A DNA stretch of 11,718 nucleotides from Phellopilus nigrolimitatus (lineage: Eukaryota > Basidiomycota > Agaricomycetes > Hymenochaetales > Hymenochaetaceae), in the NCBI GenBank assembly GCA_021029095.1, contig JAJOHG010000606.1, positions 1 through 11,718 on the forward strand. Direction: 5' to 3'. The position numbers were made by a program, and so were the translations under genes. Shown in pieces: positions 1 to 8,250 of this stretch; the first letter of the stretch is position 1; each line of letters starts with the position of its first letter. Under the pieces are notes generated by a model. It did not search any database, was not told the DNA's origin, and was given only the letters and a program-made list of their open reading frames with translations.

Positions 1-872
1 GGTCTTGGGTCGGTCGGGGGGCGATCCTCAGTTCCTGGCTCTTCATGTATTTCTTCGATGCGGGCCGTTGTCGGAGAGGGTTGTGGCGGCGGCCTCTGGT
101 ACTGCGAGGCCATGTAGTCCGATGCTGAGGAGTATCCTCCCGGCCATCGAGGGTAGTTTGTTTCTGGGAGGGGGGCCAGGTCCTGATCATCTCGTGCCGG
201 TCTCCGGGGGAACGGAACCGAGAGGGCATCGTAGAACGCAGTCGTGTCAGGTGGTTGGCTCGGTTCGGATCGAGTTGCGTCTCGTCTGAAGCTTTGGTAC
301 TGGAGGGCCTGGGTGGAACCCCGTAATGGTGTCGGGCTGTCCGGGTAATCTTCAGGGATTGTTCGGAGGGGCCCCCCGAACGAGGTTGGGGGGGTCGGGA
401 GATCGGTGGGAGTGCCGACCGTCGAGAGTTGAGCATTGTTGGCGGAAGGGCCGGTTCAGGCTGGGGGGGGCGCCTCGAAGTCGTGTTAGTGTGTGCGACG
501 CTCGTCGGTCCCTTCGGTTGATTCGTGGATCTTGGAGGGGGGTCGGGGGTAGTCGTGGATCGAACATCGGTGTTGTCGAGGTTGTCCCAACGCCGGGGTC
601 GACGAGGCTTGTGGGCGGAGGGGGGCTGATGGGCGGAAGCTGGATATCGAATCTCCTTGCGCGAAGGATGGGAATCCTCCGTAGGCGAAAGGCCTCTGAC
701 CAGAGGGATCGGGGTAGTAACGGCTCGGGGCATCGTACTCACTTCGCGGGGTTTCCCCGTCCCATGTCTGGGGGGGTTGATATGTTGGTGAATTGTCTTC
801 TGGATAGTGGGAGTTGGGGTCGCGGTAGCCCGAGGGGAATTCGTAACTGTAGTCGGGTTGCCGGGATCCCAT
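1..872 (-). pseudogene. gag-like disordered N-terminal reading frame, frameshifted and partial
   Basis: From ATG at 872 the minus strand reads a protein-like, disordered sequence rich in Pro, Tyr, Ser, Asp and Gln for about 80 codons. It then continues plausibly only by changing frame three times, always as if one base were missing: near the 6-base G run at 620-625 (plus strand), near the 6-base G run at 537-542, and between about 445 and 454. After the third shift the original frame returns and stays open for about 145 codons to base 1, with a Pro/Tyr-rich composition like the start. No capsid or zinc-knuckle motif is visible, since those would lie beyond base 1. The gag identity rests on position after the LTR and composition. 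Either the element is decayed or the C tracts are under-called in the assembly. A non-coding GC-rich leader cannot be excluded. Confidence 0.4.
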
Positions 873-1054
873 GTCGATCGGCAGTTGTTTGTTGGAGACT
901 GAATATTCTGTCAGGTTCGAACCGAAAACGCTCAGCGGAATGAGGTTCGGGTCGACCGAATTCGGGGACGGAGTTCGGGGGTTTCGTTCGGTCGTTCGGG
1001 CTGGGCGAGAGAGCTGCCGAAGTCGACGAGGGTTCGAGCGAGCCAGTCGTTCGT

Positions 1055-1701
1055 GGGTTGGATAGTTCGGTCACGCGTTCGTCGAGTCGGGCACGACGGG
1101 AACGCGTTCGGGCGTATCGAGAAGGGGAGACTCAGAGAGGGAGAGCAGGGAGGAGTCCGGGGATCGGACGAGTGGGCTGAGGGACGGTTCGCCGACACTC
1201 GATACGGATGTCAGAAACGTCAATATTCAGTCTAGAGTACGAAGTACAATTTGGTGTCCTATTTATACGAAAAGACTCCTTCCCCTGTCTCTCTCCCGGG
1301 CGAGTTAATGAGTCGTCGAAACTCGCGGTTCGACTGCGGAGCGGCGTGTCCAGCACGGGGGTTGGAGAGTCGGTGTGAGCCGATCGGCGAAGCGAGTCGC
1401 GTCGGCGAGCCGGGCGCGTGGTTCGGCGAACGCGGTCACATCTTCGATTCCCGACGCCTTTCGGTCGCGTCCGAATTCGGCACGTGCCCGCGGCGCGTTC
1501 GACTCGTGTTCGGGGTGCGGGCCGTCTTCGGCGTTCGGCCCCCTTCGTTCGCGAACTTGGACGTCGTGTGTTCGTTTGCGATCGGTTCGAGCCCCTTTGT
1601 TCCATGTTCTCGGTTCGCGATTGGTTCGAGGCCTTCGGCCCGCCCGGCCCGTGGGTTCGGGGTTGTTCCTCGATCGTGTCACGAATGGTCGGATCGTGAC
1701 A
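1055..1701 (-). repeat. 5' LTR (3' boundary approximate)
   Basis: The LTR begins at 1701 (minus strand) with TGTCACGA. An exact inverted copy, TCGTGACA, follows at 1684-1677, so the end can fold into an 8-bp stem with a 9-nt loop. The stretch down to about 1270 would be U3: very GC-rich and packed with CGAAC on the element's sense strand. The TATA box at 1267-1259 predicts transcription from roughly 1230-1240. The 3' LTR end cannot be fixed because the second LTR is outside the window. I place it near 1055-1075 from the position of a CGTGACC that resembles an inverted start and from the later start of gag-like sequence. No convincing tRNA primer site was found. Confidence 0.45.
1259..1267 (-). 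promoter_or_regulatory. TATA box of the LTR promoter
   Basis: TATAAATAG on the minus strand, in a locally AT-rich patch inside an otherwise GC-rich LTR, about 435 nt from the LTR start and about 390 nt before the gag-like ATG at 872. That is where the U3/R promoter of an LTR element should be. Start-site position (about 25-35 nt downstream) is inferred. Confidence 0.5.
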
Positions 1702-4700
1702 AACTGATGGGCTGTATGACAGTCTGTTGGCACCCATGATAAAGCAGAAATGTAGATGGGGTGGGGTGTGCTGATTCTGATGCCTTCATAGAAGGCAGAA
1801 GTGAATCTGTAAAGGTCTGCACAAGCTGTTTTGATTTCATTGTGTTCCTAAATGTGAATATGTGAGCAAGATTATACAGAAAGCACCAGTAAATCTTACT
1901 TTGAAGTAATCAATGCATTGTGTCAAAGCTTCAATGCCTGATTTGACCTCTCCCATCAAACTCAAGATTTCAAGCCAGAACAAAGCACTTGGTCCACATA
2001 TAAACTTCTGGACCAAATTCTGAACTGCCAGATTCCCTTTAAAGTCAAGGTTTGAAGAGGATATGGTACATCCAGGACAAACAGCTGTACTGCAGGCCCT
2101 GGGAAATATGCTCAGAAATTTTGTCTTCAAGATCTGGAATAGCACTGTTTGGAAGATATGAAGTCTTTAATTGACAGATGTTGAACTTGAGCCCAGAAAG
2201 CATGATATGCAGACATTCTAGGGCAATGTCAGTCTTGAACTGCACAGGATCAATCCTGAACTGTGTAGAATACAGTTCTTGACCAATCAAGTCCAAGAAA
2301 GAGGGATGATAAATCTGTATTGCACCATTTTGACTGTAGAGCACAGGATACAGATTGGATATGAATCTTGCCAGAGCTGATTCACTAAGGTATCCACCTT
2401 CAGGCAGACTAGGCAAGAACTCCACAAGTGCTGTAATGGGAAGTGGTCTATATCTTGACATCACAAAAAGTGTGCATAGGATAGCCTGAGTTATTGGCAA
2501 GGCCTTCAGGTCACCTCTGTGGGCTGCATGTATCTTGGAGGCATAGAAGTCATTGAGCTCTGATTCTGGGCTCCCATCATGCTCGCCTAGAAGTCTCCTC
2601 ACATCTGCAAGTGTATCTGGTTTATCTGCATCAAACTCAAAGATGGACTTGATCCAAGAAAAGCAGCCCGGAGTTTTCATGGCTTTACCAGCAAGAATCA
2701 CCACCTCCTCCTGCTTGAGCAAACGACAGGATTGGGGAATTGGCAGGTTTTCTGCACAGAATCTGGTGTATTCCAATATGTCTTTTTTTGTATCAACAAC
2801 ACCAGTGTGAATGTTTACTTCCTGGAATTGGATAGTATGACTCTGTGTCAAAACCTGCTGAATCTCCAAGCAATGCTTGCTGGTAAGAAAAACCTTGAGC
2901 CAAGGAGCAGCATCTGCCAGTCTTGCAATGCATCTAGTCAAAAGTATTCGAGATTGCACTGAATCACCACATTCATCCAAAGCATCAATGACAATTATCA
3001 ATGGCTCTGGTGGAACCTCTGCAGATTTCTCTAGTGAGATGAAAGGCTTCCTGATGAGCAGGTCAAACTGCCAGTCTACATCCTTTGCCAGCAACATCTC
3101 ATCTTGGCCCTGCAAAACAGAAAGGACTTCTTTGCGGTATTGCCTATGCCATTTAGACAGATGGTAGGCCAAGGTTGGGATGAGATTGACAGGGTTATGG
3201 CACTCTGGATCATCTCTGTGACAGAAGAAACAGCCCAAAAGAAGTCTCTGGGAGTGAAACATGTCAGCAACAGAGTTTGCAACAGCACTCTTTCCAGAGC
3301 CTGCAAAACCATGAAGCCAAAACAGTTTAGAATCAGAGCTTGCCCAATGCTTGACTTGCTCAAGTAGTTTCTGCCTTGTCCCCTTCAAACAGGCCTCCTC
3401 TGCACTGTAATAAGCATTCCTTGCATGATGCAACTGTCTGAGCAGCTGATCTTCTGCAAGTTCCACTAGAATATCTAAGCTTAGAACAAACTATCAAATG
3501 GACTAATATTTTAATGACAGACCTGTTCTGAGTGAGGCATTCCAGATCTCTGTTTTCACACACCAGTCAAATTGGTCTTTCAGCCTCCTTAATTTGTCCA
3601 TAGATACATCAATCTCATCCTGGTGAGAAGAAAGCAAGTCCCCTGTATAAAATGAATTTAGGTTCGAGGTTTTGCAAATAAGCATTTTATTTCTACCTAG
3701 TACACAGTCAGAAGAATAGTTGCTGATCAAAACAGAGATCTGCTCAAATGCCTCAAGCAAATGCTTGACCATTTGCTTTGTGCTTTCATGCTTCATGAGA
3801 TCAGGAGTGAGTTTTTGAATGAAAGTTAGATATGTCACTAAGTCTTTCATGAGCTCAGCGGCATTTTCATGAACCTCGTTTTGCCAGCATTTCTAGAAAT
3901 ACGGAGACATGAGTTATCAATAGTTAGTAATTTTCTACTGACAGCACCTCATACAAGTCATTGACAACTGTAATAGCTGCATTGGCGGAGGGATGCAGCT
4001 GCAACAGATCAGCTTAGCTTCAATAGAGGCCTTACTTTGCAGCATTGACTTACATCTTTCACTTCATTACTAAGTTTCATGAGAAAGGCTATCGCTTCAC
4101 TGGATTTCCCCAGGCTGTCTAACAGTATTTTTTTATCACCGCGATGGCGACCTGCTTCCTCAACAAGAAGCTTGACAACTCGTCCGTCTGAAAAGGTAGA
4201 TGTCAGCTTGTTCACCATGTGTGAAGTAACATGTGCTCACCGGTCCCACAAGGACGGAAATCAGTTTTACAGAGAGCCCCTTCGAGCCTGAAGGTACAGA
4301 TTCAAGTATAACAATTTTTAAGAACGAGTAAATAAAATGAACCACAAATCGTAGACGGATGGTTCGTACCTTCCACGGAGAATGACTGTTTCCCAGCGAT
4401 ATCAGCTGCTTTGATGCTAACTACCGGAAATAACTCGTTGTCGAAGTTCTCAACGGTAAGCCGGATTTCTGCGGTGGACGGAACCGAACTGGCAGGATAA
4501 AGAGATCATGGAATGCATCATATCGAAACAAACGTTAGACTCACAATGTGTCCTCCAGCTTCCAATCCACTGCGTCATTTCTGCCGAATTGGGGTGACTT
4601 ATACTCCTTGCCGTCCGCATTGAGTTTGAGAGAAATATGGTTCTGCGGACGCTCGTCTTTGAAAAGAACTTCGATTTCTATACAGCGACAGCTGCGCTTC

Positions 4701-4860
4701 AACACTCATACCAAGCGGTCTAAGAAGACGGCCGCACCTTTCAAGTGCACAAATCTATGAACAGGGGTACAGACACGATGAGTTCGCGCTCGCAAGCATG
4801 TCGTTTAATAACTCACAGGCCATGATTATTGCCTCTCACAACGTCCAGGGTTTGAGACAT
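1702..4860 (-). pseudogene. Copy A: C2-like / helical / NACHT STAND receptor, WD40 part lost to an LTR insertion
   Basis: This is an NLR-like STAND NTPase gene of the Agaricomycete NACHT-WD40 family. Inferred exons on the minus strand: 4860-4817, 4754-4545, 4488-4370, 4287-4241, 4187-4054, 3998-3948, 3892-3697, 3642-3523, 3465-1900, 1847-1702. ATG at 4860 is chosen because the spliced frame runs from it into a beta-sandwich (C2-like) segment with VLFKDERPQNHISLKL and later VSIKAADIAGKQSF. Helical exons follow (LHPSANAAI..., KCWQNEVHENAAEL), then NACHT. Damage: an in-frame TGA at 4708-4706 (unless a tiny intron removes it); exon 4187-4054 is 134 nt against 135 in copy B, a 1-nt loss near 4176; a 2-nt loss near 2056 ends the NACHT frame; and the LTR at 1701 removes all WD40 repeats. 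Family role: ligand-gated, nucleotide-dependent oligomerisation in non-self recognition. This copy is probably not functional. Confidence 0.85.
1900..3465 (-). CDS. NACHT NTPase exon of copy A
   Basis: This large exon joins the helical exon 3642-3523 in phase 1 and reads about 470 codons before a frameshift. The Walker A motif GFAGSGKS lies at 3310-3287 and the Walker B motif LIIVIDALDEC at 3001-2969. The sensor-1 strand near codons 190-197 reads KVFLTSK, where fungal relatives commonly have TSR followed by Pro-Glu, so the usual arginine is a lysine. A winged-helix-like region (ALPITQAILCTLF...) and a conserved Trp/Leu-rich C-terminal segment (ALFWLEILSLMGEV) follow. The frame breaks near 2056, where copy B has two more bases, giving an early TGA; the conserved protein resumes in another frame to the GTAAGA donor at 1899-1894. 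The exon length of 1566 nt is two short of fitting the flanking intron phases. Confidence 0.88.
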
Positions 4861-4980
4861 GATAATGTCGAAGATGCAGGAAAAGCTGAGATATCAGGTA
4901 GACTTGAGGTTTGAGACGATGGTGGTCAGGTTCAAGTCGCGAAAGGCGTCCATCATCGATGGACGTCCTCGTGTTCGATC

Positions 4981-5785
4981 GGTGTTCCGCATTAGGAACA
5001 GTAATTTAATTTCGTTTTTCATTTTATAAAACAATTATAATTTATTCTACCAGCTAACGTGATAAGCGGATTCACATTGGTTTTAAGTGGGAATTTATTT
5101 GCCCTTCCTTCGTGAGACTATAGCTAGATACAGAAAGACCAACGAGTTAAGAACGGGCGCGGCGACGGATGCCTGAACACGTTGAAACGTAACAGGTGTG
5201 CAGACATACTGTTCTCGAGAACCGTATACTTTATGTGCTGTCGAACCGGTCACGCTGAATCCGTGAAAATGGTAGATCCAAACTCGTCTGTACGTCTTTA
5301 TCCCAGAAGTTCACATGCGCGCCAAGGTGCCTATAAAGGACGGGATAATAAGTCGGCGACTCGGATCTGATGGAGTCTTGACCACGAGCGATATCGAATT
5401 CGTTTCGTGATCAGCGTGGATATGAAAACGACCCAAGTGATGACTGAAAGACGGCCATTATAGAAAGCGTTCAGCAGATAGCAGCTACGCGGATATTTAC
5501 AGTAATGCGGGATATGTGAGTCCTAGTCACGAACGAAACGATCCGAGTAACCATTTGGACGAGCATGGGGAACGACAGATGGCGAAGTCAAGTCAGTAAA
5601 TGTAAAGTGCATCTGCATTAGATGGCTCCTTACAAGCTTTTGTTCGTTGCGATGACGTAGAACATTTATTTGTTGAGACTTGTTCAAAGATCCGGAGTAG
5701 GCGGCAGCGGAACGTCCTGGTAGGCCAAGTATGCTTGGGTTGAGATCTGTTGATTGAAAGGACAGTTGGATTATTGCCGCAGCCG
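4981..5785. other. Intergenic, no gene recognised
   Basis: The first 70 nt are AT-rich and may hold the promoter of copy A. The rest is of mixed composition with stops in all frames. On the plus strand, 5610-5690 reads RCDDVEHLFVETC, faintly like the zinc-finger tail of non-LTR reverse transcriptases, but it is too short to call. No introns, RNA genes or repeats stand out. Confidence 0.4.
5022..5028 (-). promoter_or_regulatory. Possible TATA box upstream of copy A
   Basis: TATAAAA on the minus strand inside an AT-rich island (about 5000-5047), roughly 165 nt upstream of the ATG at 4860. The spacing suits a core promoter with a 5' leader of about 130 nt. It is AT-rich sequence, so chance is possible. 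Confidence 0.3.
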
Positions 5786-5864
5786 CTACAAACTCGACCT
5801 CATGAGCGCCGCGTCAAAGCGAGCTAGAATAAACTCGTCAGGCGGCGAATGACGTTCTGTCATC

Positions 5865-6195
5865 GTGCGCATGCAGACGGAGCTTCTCCAGAACGGATGA
5901 ACGGTCCTAACGGTCGGGGACAGGCTGCTTCTCCGCCGATCCCTAGTAGATATCCTCATTCCGATTCGTCGAGGAGCTGAAGAATAGAACGTATTGCATT
6001 CAGATAAAGGAAGAACATGCAATGCGAAACAAACCAGCCGAAACACACCTTGTCGCACTCCTTGGCTTCTCCTCTGGCATTGCCATGATGTGAACGTGCT
6101 GAGGAGCATATCCGTCTCGAGCGTCCCGCGCTTCCGGCTTCGGTACACAAGGCGGGCGAGCATCTTTTCGAACGGCCCGTTTAACAGGTAGTAGG
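5865..6195 (-). pseudogene. SDHAF2 (succinate dehydrogenase assembly factor 2) pseudogene
   Basis: SDHAF2 (yeast Sdh5/Emi5) is a small mitochondrial matrix protein needed to attach FAD to the succinate dehydrogenase flavoprotein. From 6163 the minus strand reads LARLVYRSRKRGTLETDMLL, the family signature, ending in STF at 6092. It then continues after indels as MPEE and AKECDK. A 72-nt intron (6048-5977, GTGTGT..TTCAG) follows, then LLDE at the start of the last exon, DIY, EKQPVPDR and VLEKLRLHAH, all in family order. Lesions: frameshifts between STF and MPEE, between MPEE and AKECDK, and after LLDE; a TAG at 5945-5943 at a conserved aromatic position; and a TAG at 5909-5907 at the conserved Trp after DR. 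The N-terminal mitochondrial presequence and the acidic C-terminus are not recognisable. A working copy presumably exists elsewhere in the genome. Confidence 0.8.
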
Positions 6196-6373
6196 TGCAC
6201 TTGAAAACAGGCGGAAGTAAGTGGGTTGGCGGGCGCATTGTCTTCTCAACCGCGGGTATGGCAAGTAGTCATCAGCGATCACTGAGAGACGGAGCGCGCT
6301 TGACGAGAACGTTCGACGCGATTGACAAAGTGAATTGTAAGAAACTTCGTTGGCAGGCTCAAGAGGCCGTTAT

Positions 6374-6421
6374 AGCTCAGCGCTAGCCATTCAGTTTCGC
6401 ATGTCTTTGAAGCGCTGAGCT
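6374..6421. repeat. 11-bp perfect inverted repeat with 26-nt loop
   Basis: AGCTCAGCGCT at 6374-6384 is mirrored exactly by AGCGCTGAGCT at 6411-6421. The hairpin sits at the 3' end of a decayed coding remnant. Its function is unknown; the left arm superficially resembles a tRNA D-arm, but no tRNA is present. Confidence 0.7.
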
Positions 6422-6854
6422 CGCTGTTGTCATCTTTGTCGTCGACGTTTTTGAGGATGGCAGGCAAGGGCGACTCGTTTTGGGAAGCCGAGACAAGACG
6501 CCTTCGAGCCGCCTCGCTACACCCTCGACGGCCACGCGCGCGAACAACTCGAAGAACGCCTGGCGCGGCGGCGTCCTGCGTGAATCTTCTTCGCGTCAGT
6601 AAACATCTGGGAAGACGAGCGAAGACGGCTTACCAGATGACTCGTAATCGCCGCAACTGATTCCGATGAGATCAATCTCGGAGTTTTCCCATCCCCAGTC
6701 AGCGATCTCTGCAAGGTGCGCCCGCCGACTCCTCGCGCAGGCCGCCAAAGACGTAATGTACCGTGTTCAGCTTGATGCCCGCCACGGAAGCTCTGAGAAC
6801 GGCGGCACGGGCGGCACGGACGATCTCGCGCAAACAGAACCACCAGACTAGCGC
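6383..6854 (-). pseudogene. Unidentified decayed coding remnant with one intron
   Basis: The minus strand from about 6854 reads about 46 protein-like codons (CLREIVRAARAAVLRASVAG, then HYVFGGLREESAG). It shifts frame near 6715 into LAEIADWGWENSEIDLIGIS and reaches a GTAAGC donor at 6633. A 58-nt intron with a CTGAC branch site and CAG acceptor (6576) leads to an exon reading RQAFFELFARVAVEGVARRL and ending in TAG at 6385-6383. The helical, Ala/Arg/Leu-rich composition could fit a HEAT-like protein, but I do not recognise the family. The frameshift, and an intron phase that does not match the downstream frame, suggest decay like its neighbours. It lies between the CBM1 and SDHAF2 remnants on the same strand. 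Confidence 0.4.
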
Positions 6855-6949
6855 ATGCATCCGTGCGCAGATTCGTCCTTCACGATATAAATGATCGATG
6901 CCGTTGAAATAATTACTATCTCGCGAAGGACAATTCGTACGTATGAGTA

Positions 6950-7691
6950 CTGAGGCGAATATGAGAAATATCCTACACACCATTGAGATAAAGAACTCTT
7001 CCGCCGGCAAGCTGTTGCCCCACCTGCCCATTGTTGGACGTGAAACTGAGCCGCGATCGAAGAACTTCCAAACACAGCCGGGCCAGCAGTGCCAGACACG
7101 CAGACTGGAGGTAGGTATGGAAATCGGGCTCTTCCTGTAAGAGTTCGCGTTGATTTGAAAGTCTGTGTTGTGCACCAGTAAAACGATGCCCTACGTCTGC
7201 GCGAACCCATAAAATTTTCCTGTAAGGAGAGTCGCGCCTGCCGGCCCTGCCGTCGCAGTTCCTGAGGGGATGGAAGAGGTACCACCGCCTCCAGAACTAG
7301 CGCTCGTAGTTTATCGAGAATCAATGAGATTCGGAAGTCAGCGACGAACAAAAATGGTTGGCGTACGGATATCGCGGGTGCCGTAGCAGAAGAACTAGAT
7401 ACGGTTCCTTGAAGACACTGCAAGAGTGTATTAGCGCCGATGTAACAATTGTCTGATGCGATTCGATACTTGCCTGGCTGTAGTATTCGCTGCTGTACGT
7501 GCAGACCCATCCTGAGGGACAGGTAGTCGCGCCAGTCCAGCCTGTGCCACCGCACTGATTTCATATGGAATGAGGGAGGAACAATCTTAAGCCTATAATT
7601 CGGGCTGTACGTACCTGACCCCACTCATGCGCAGTTGTTTGGGCAACGACGCCCGTGAAAGAGCAACAACGACAGCGAAATTTCCAAGCAT
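6950..7691 (-). pseudogene. Secreted protein with N-terminal CBM1 (fungal cellulose-binding domain), decayed
   Basis: ATG at 7691 starts a signal-peptide-like stretch (MLGNFAVVVAL, then TGVVAQ after a 1-nt loss). CBM1 follows across introns: HEWGQ in exon 1 (to 7615), intron 7614-7555, then [20 protein letters not shown] and SSEYYSQ in exon 2 (7554-7474, exactly 27 codons), a 56-nt intron 7473-7418 with a GC donor (GCAAGT) and CAG acceptor, then CLQGT. All four cysteines and the aromatic residues that pack on cellulose are present. A Ser/Gly/Thr/Pro linker comes next (TTSASSGGGGTSS at about 7310-7272, in another frame). The C-terminal module survives as DFQINANSYRKSP and GPAVFGSSSIAAQFHV in shifting frames to about 6990; I cannot assign it to an enzyme family. 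The intact protein would be exported to bind plant cell-wall cellulose. Confidence 0.85.
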
Positions 7692-7915
7692 AGATGTAGC
7701 GATTTGTTGGGAAAGAAGATATTGGTGCGCTAGCTCTTATACTCGTGGGCCTTACATCCTTTGCGGCGGAGACACCGCACGGATAAGCGTCGGGGGCAAA
7801 GCAGGTAGGTGGATTGATTGGCAAGTCGCTACGAGACAGGGGGTCATTTGCTAGCATCCTTCGGGCGAGAAAGCAAGCCAAAATGTGCAAGTAAACGATG
7901 CTTCAAATCCGCGTA

Positions 7916-8182
7916 TCATCCGATCCGGATTTGAGCTCTGTCGGTGAAACTTGAAATCCAGCGACCGGGACTTCCAATACGTGGGCATTCAGGTGCCGAC
8001 ACAGCGTTGTCCATAGATGAGAGAAGAGCCTGGCTTACTTCTCGCGAGCCCTTGTCTGCACCTTTCAACGCTGAAACGACGTACATGTAGCCAGTGCCTA
8101 GTGCTTGATGGGTTGCAATAGCCATACACCGAGAGATCTGGTTTCCAGGAAGTAAGACGAAGTTCGATTGACGTCCAAGCAA
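7916..8182 (-). pseudogene. Possible coding remnant, unidentified
   Basis: The minus strand is open for 88 codons with a protein-like core (AIATHQALGTGYMYVVSALK, then GADKGSRE) running straight into GTAAGC, a plausible 5' splice site near 8040. Codons after that point look like intron. No family is recognised and the flanks add nothing, so this may be chance. Confidence 0.2.
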
Positions 8183-8250
8183 AAATAATACATTTTTTCT
8201 GCGCTTGTCTCTGATCAGATTCAGAAAGAGCTAAGGCACGAACCGTCGAG

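Larger units (their letters stand above)
1..1701 (-). mobile_element. Probable Ty3/gypsy-type LTR retrotransposon, 5' part, inserted in receptor copy A
   Basis: Read on the minus strand, similarity between receptor copies A and B stops at 1702-1701. A new GC-rich sequence starts there with TGTCACGATCC, the TG expected of an LTR end. About 435 nt further in is a TATA box, then a leader, then a gag-like proline/tyrosine-rich reading frame that leaves the window at base 1. The order (TG end, promoter, leader, gag) and the exact interruption of a gene support an LTR element in the same orientation as its host gene. Protease, reverse transcriptase and integrase would lie beyond base 1, so assignment to Ty3/gypsy rather than another LTR group is inference. 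The boundary is uncertain by about 4 nt because host and element share TTTGTC by chance or microhomology. Confidence 0.6.

Noticed and set aside
5..943. Plus-strand open frames (94 and 205 codons) across the GC-rich left end
   Set aside because: They are Gly/Arg-rich antisense shadows of the gag-like frame; few stops are expected at this composition, and no motif is present.
1132..1739. Long frames on both strands inside the LTR
   Set aside because: High GC and CGAAC repeats remove stops in many frames. Only the frame continuous with the receptor exon is worth noting, and it is a read-through artefact.
5610..5700. Fragment resembling the zinc-finger tail of non-LTR reverse transcriptases
   Set aside because: Only about 13 suggestive residues, with stops close by on both sides and no reverse transcriptase motif in the region.
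5900..5950. Repeat-induced point mutation as the cause of the SDHAF2 stops
   Set aside because: One Trp to TAG change fits C-to-T on the other strand, but the other TAG aligns better with a tyrosine and frameshifts also occur, so the pattern is not clean.
5786..6238. 150-codon minus-strand frame taken as one protein
   Set aside because: Only its first third is meaningful (SDHAF2). The rest is intron and out-of-frame exon.
6371..6420. tRNA-like A-box (TATAGCTCAGCGC)
   Set aside because: There is no B-box and no cloverleaf at the right spacing; the sequence is one arm of the 11-bp hairpin.
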